From Alcaligenaceae bacterium (GTDB taxonomy: Bacteria > Pseudomonadota > Gammaproteobacteria > Burkholderiales > Burkholderiaceae_B), in assembly GCA_029268265.1 (NCBI GenBank), contig JAJUGH010000003.1:1-36033 (forward strand): a stretch of DNA of 36,033 nt. The letters are read 5' to 3'. Position 1 is the stretch's first letter; every line of letters starts with the position of its first letter. Made by a program: the position numbers and the translations under genes. The notes beneath the pieces are model-generated. The model searched no databases. It saw only the letters and a program-made list of their open reading frames with translations, and was not told the origin of the DNA. Below, piece by piece: positions 32,534 to 36,033 of the stretch.

Positions 32534-33180
32534 CCGAAGATCTTCGCTTTCCTCGCGGCCTTTACGGCATTTCTCCGGAGTGGGATGACACCAACAGGCT
32601 GCTGGCCGCCATCGAGGCCGCAGCCGCCGGCGGCATGACGGCTTTTCAATGGCGCCGCAAGACCGCCACAGCGGATGAGGGGGTCAAACAGGCGCGCCTG
32701 GTGGTGGAGCGGTGTCGCGAACTGGGCGTGGTGAGCATCATCAACGACGACTGGCGGCTTGCCGCTCTGGTGAATGCCGACGGGGTGCACCTGGGCCGCG
32801 ACGATGGCGGGCTAACCGAGGCCCGCGTCGCGATGGGGCCGGATCGGATCATCGGCTGCTCCTGCTATAACGAGCCCGCGCTCGCGGAACTGGCCATGGC
32901 GGCCGAAGCCGACTACGTGGCATTCGGAGCAATGTATCCCTCCAGCATCAAGCCCGACGCGGTACGGGCACTACCCGAGCATCTGCAGGAAGGTAGTCGA
33001 ATCGTGGCTTCCGCAGGCCCCAGGCCGCGCCCGGCGGTCGTGGCCATTGGCGGCATCACGCCGGAAAATGCGGCGGCGGTCGTCGCGGCGGGTGCAGACA
33101 GCATCGCAGTGATAAGTGGGCTGTTTCAGGCCCCTGACATCGAATCGGCAGCCCGCCGTCTCGCGGCGCTATTTGGCTGA
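32530..33180 (+). CDS. thiE: Thiamine-phosphate synthase
   Basis: 'INDDWRLAALVNADGVHLGRDD', 'ADYVAFGAMYPSSIKP', 'VVAIGGITPENAAAVVAAGADSIAVIS'. Confidence 0.93.
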   Translation: MTEDLRFPRGLYGISPEWDDTNRLLAAIEAAAAGGMTAFQWRRKTATADEGVKQARLVVERCRELGVVSIINDDWRLAALVNADGVHLGRDDGGLTEARVAMGPDRIIGCSCYNEPALAELAMAAEADYVAFGAMYPSSIKPDAVRALPEHLQEGSRIVASAGPRPRPAVVAIGGITPENAAAVVAAGADSIAVISGLFQAPDIESAARRLAALFG

Positions 33181-33258
33181 TGGTCTATCATACGGCGGTC
33201 GGCGGGGCACGAGCCTCACGCCGGATTCGCCTGCATATCCCTATCGAACGAGCACGAC

Positions 33259-34545
33259 ATGTCCCGTAATTCCGAATTATTCGACCGCGCCTGCAAAACC
33301 ATTCCCGGCGGAGTGAATTCTCCTGTACGGGCATTCCGTTCGGTGGGAGGCACGCCGCGTTTCATCGAGCGCGCCAAGGGCGCACACGTGTGGGATGCCG
33401 ACGGCAAGCGCTATATCGACTACGTGGGTTCGTGGGGACCGGCGATTCTCGGCCATGCCCATCCGGAAGTCATCAGCGCGGTGCAAAAGGCCGCAGAGAA
33501 CGGCTTGTCATTCGGCGCGCCCACCGAGGCCGAGATCGAAATCGCCGAGGCCATCGTGGCACGCATTCCTTCAATGGAGCAAGTGCGGCTGGTCAGCTCC
33601 GGCACCGAAGCCACGATGTCCGCCATTCGCCTGGCTCGCGGTTACACCGGGCGCTCACGCATCATCAAATTCGAAGGCTGCTATCACGGCCATGCCGACA
33701 GCCTGCTGGTCAAGGCCGGCTCGGGAATGCTCACTTTCGGCAATCCCACATCCGCCGGCGTACCGGCCGAATTCGTCAAGCACACGCTCGTACTGGATTT
33801 CAATGACCTTGATGCCGTTGCAGCAGCATTCAAGCAGTACCCAGACGACATCGCCTGCATCATCGTGGAGCCCATCGCGGGCAACATGAATCTGGTGAAG
33901 CCGCGCGACGGTTTCCTCGAAGGCCTGCGCGAGCTATGCAGCCGCCATGGCGCCATGCTGATTTTCGACGAAGTCATGACCGGCTTCCGCGTCGGCCCGC
34001 AAGGGGTGCAAGGCCTCACCGGCGTCCAACCCGACATCACCACGCTGGCGAAGGTGATCGGCGGGGGCATGCCGGTCGGCGCGTTTGGCGGACGGGCCGA
34101 AATCATGAACCACATCGCGCCATTGGGCGGCGTCTATCAGGCGGGCACGCTGTCGGGCAACCCGGTAGCCGTGGCCGCCGGACTCACCACCTTGCGCCTG
34201 CTCGGCCAGCCCGGTTTCTACGAGAACCTGGGAGAACGGTCCGCGCAGCTGGCCCAGGGCCTGCAGGAACGGGCCCGCGCCGCAGGCATCCCGTTCAGTG
34301 CCGATTCGGTGGGAGGCATGTTTGGTCTGTACTTCCGCGACGCGGTGCCGACCTCATTCGCAGAGGTTTCCGAGTGCGACGTGCAGCTCTTCAATCGCTT
34401 CTTCCACGGCATGCTCGAACAAGGTGTGCACTTTGCGCCGTCCGCCTTCGAGGCCGGATTCGTGTCGGGCGCCCATGATGCCGCGCTCATCGACGAGACG
34501 CTGGACATCGCGGCCCAGGTGTTCGCGTCGCTGAAGGCAGGCTGA
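33259..34545 (+). CDS. hemL: Glutamate-1-semialdehyde 2,1-aminomutase
   Basis: '[20 protein letters not shown]', '[20 protein letters not shown]', '[18 protein letters not shown]', '[16 protein letters not shown]'. Confidence 0.98.
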   Translation: MSRNSELFDRACKTIPGGVNSPVRAFRSVGGTPRFIERAKGAHVWDADGKRYIDYVGSWGPAILGHAHPEVISAVQKAAENGLSFGAPTEAEIEIAEAIVARIPSMEQVRLVSSGTEATMSAIRLARGYTGRSRIIKFEGCYHGHADSLLVKAGSGMLTFGNPTSAGVPAEFVKHTLVLDFNDLDAVAAAFKQYPDDIACIIVEPIAGNMNLVKPRDGFLEGLRELCSRHGAMLIFDEVMTGFRVGPQGVQGLTGVQPDITTLAKVIGGGMPVGAFGGRAEIMNHIAPLGGVYQAGTLSGNPVAVAAGLTTLRLLGQPGFYENLGERSAQLAQGLQERARAAGIPFSADSVGGMFGLYFRDAVPTSFAEVSECDVQLFNRFFHGMLEQGVHFAPSAFEAGFVSGAHDAALIDETLDIAAQVFASLKAG

Positions 34546-34620
34546 CGCGCCGGCACGCGGCAGGGGCATGCCAAGCATGCAGCAGTTGCTCCAGTAACGG
34601 CTGCGCAGGCACTACGCCAA

Positions 34621-34645
34621 GGCAGGAAATTGCGAATTTCCTGCC
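34621..34645. promoter_or_regulatory. Perfect 11-bp inverted repeat upstream of the MarR gene (candidate operator)
   Basis: GGCAGGAAATT-GCG-AATTTCCTGCC, about 80 bp upstream of ATG 34726; TGCGAAT half-motif repeated 30 bp downstream at 34661. Confidence 0.6.
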
Positions 34646-34725
34646 AAACATCAAAGCGCCTGCGAATATCGATACCTAAACTGTGCGGATCCCGCCGGAA
34701 TTCCGGCTCATGGAGACAGGTCCGC

Positions 34726-35241
34726 ATGAAAGACTCCAATAACATTGGCCTGGTCAATGCAGCACATCCCGACCGGGAGAGTTGGGCAAGGCCCGACGAC
34801 AAGCTCGACCTCCGCCTATGGCTGCGACTGCTGACGTGCAGCACGCTGGTCGAAAACCGCCTGCGTACGCTGATGCGCAACGATTTCGCGATGACCCTTC
34901 CGCGCTTCGACCTCATGGCCCAGTTGGCCAGTGCGCCGCGCGGCATGAAGATGAGCGAGCTCTCGCGCAGCATGATGGTGACCAACGGCAATATCACCGG
35001 CATTGTCGACCAGCTCGAGCAGGAAGGCTATGTGGAACGCCAGAAGGTGGACACCGACCGCCGCAGCAGCCTGATCCGCCTGACGGCCGAAGGCAGACGT
35101 AAGTTCCGCGGCATGTCTCGCTCGTATCGCGCCTGGGTGGGCGAGTTATTCGAGCCTTTGTCCGAAGAAAGCCGACAGCAGTTGTTCAACTTGCTCGGCG
35201 AGCTCAAGGAAGCCGGCCGAAGCGCATCGACCCCAGCCTGA
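34726..35241 (+). CDS. MarR family transcriptional regulator
   Basis: 171 aa; winged-helix 'MKMSELSRSMMVTNGNITGIVDQLEQEGYVERQKVDTDRRSSLIRLTAEGRRKF'. Confidence 0.93.
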   Translation: MKDSNNIGLVNAAHPDRESWARPDDKLDLRLWLRLLTCSTLVENRLRTLMRNDFAMTLPRFDLMAQLASAPRGMKMSELSRSMMVTNGNITGIVDQLEQEGYVERQKVDTDRRSSLIRLTAEGRRKFRGMSRSYRAWVGELFEPLSEESRQQLFNLLGELKEAGRSASTPA

Positions 35242-35343
35242 CAGGGCAGCAGCATGAATGAATGAGTGCCGTTGCACCCGCAAACTGACCCGCGATGTGC
35301 TGGGATAGAATGAGCGTTTTCATCCCTCCGTTCGCATAGAAAG

Positions 35344-36033
35344 ATGGCCGTCAATCTTCATATTCCTGCGCAGTCTGAGATCTACGCCGTGCCTGGTATC
35401 GAAATCGGCACGACACAGGGCGGCATCCGCAAGGCCGGCCGCAAGGACGTCACGGTATTCCGCCTGGCCGAAGGCACCTCGGTGGCCGGTGTATTCACCA
35501 CCAACCGTTTCCGTGCTGCGCCGGTACAGGTCAGCGAACGCCATCTGGCGGCGGGTCGCGGAATACGCGCTCTGGTGGTCAACACCGGCAATGCCAACGC
35601 CGGCACCGGCGCGCCCGGCCTGCAGGCGGCGGAGCAAACGTGCCGGTCGCTGGCCGATCTTCTTCAGTTCGATGCGGAACAGGTGCTCCCGTTCTCCACC
35701 GGCGTCATCCTGGAGCCGCTACCCGTCGACAAACTCGTAGCCGCATTGCCGGCGGCAGTGGCCGATCTCGCGCCGGGCAACTGGTTTGATGCCGCCCACG
35801 GCATCATGACGACCGACACACAGCCGAAGATCGCCTCACGCCGCATCACGCTGGGCGACCATACGATCACCCTCACGGGCATCAGCAAGGGTGCGGGCAT
35901 GATTCGGCCGAACATGGCCACCATGCTCGGCTTTCTGGCCACCGACGCCGCGATCGCTCCCGAGCTTCTCGAATCGATGACGCGGCAGATCGCCGACCGC
36001 TCCTTCAACCGGATTACGGTCGACGGTGACACG
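35344..36033 (+). CDS. argJ: Bifunctional glutamate N-acetyltransferase/amino-acid acetyltransferase (partial, runs off the right edge)
   Basis: Own translation '[61 protein letters not shown]...NTGNANAGTG...[24 protein letters not shown]'. Confidence 0.96.
   Translation, partial: MAVNLHIPAQSEIYAVPGIEIGTTQGGIRKAGRKDVTVFRLAEGTSVAGVFTTNRFRAAPVQVSERHLAAGRGIRALVVNTGNANAGTGAPGLQAAEQTCRSLADLLQFDAEQVLPFSTGVILEPLPVDKLVAALPAAVADLAPGNWFDAAHGIMTTDTQPKIASRRITLGDHTITLTGISKGAGMIRPNMATMLGFLATDAAIAPELLESMTRQIADRSFNRITVDGDT

Noticed and set aside
35242-35343. Possible full promoter for argJ (TAGAAT at 35306-35311)
   Set aside because: The -10-like hexamer is good but no -35 at acceptable spacing is convincing; not reported as a feature.

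Overview
The window is a gene-dense, high-GC chromosomal segment. It looks betaproteobacterial, most like Burkholderiales/Alcaligenaceae from gene content and order (inference, no search run). Almost everything is core metabolism: a partial ACS-GNAT acyltransferase, gltX, an Lrp/AsnC regulator divergent from a fused indolepyruvate ferredoxin oxidoreductase, nrdA-nrdB, a Lys/Ala-rich histone H1-like protein, YggT, a minus-strand aroQ-accB-accC-prmA-DUF3426-PfkB-SlyB-like run, a tightly packed mpl-yqiA-RNB-TonB-aroE-mtgA run, lptG-apaH, a rubredoxin-yqgE-ruvX-plsC run, ThiD-like-thiE-hemL, a MarR regulator and partial argJ. I see no CRISPR array, transposase, phage module, tRNA or rRNA, and no convincing undescribed multi-gene system. 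The observations most worth a second look are: (1) a ThiD-like protein lacking several catalytic motifs but translationally coupled to thiE; (2) an ACS-GNAT protein whose ATP-grasp half appears internally collapsed; (3) a nrdAB promoter with two candidate NrdR boxes exactly 31 bp apart; (4) palindromic, likely regulatory sequences upstream of the Lrp, MarR and H1-like genes; (5) substitutions in catalytic motifs of an RNase II-family protein.
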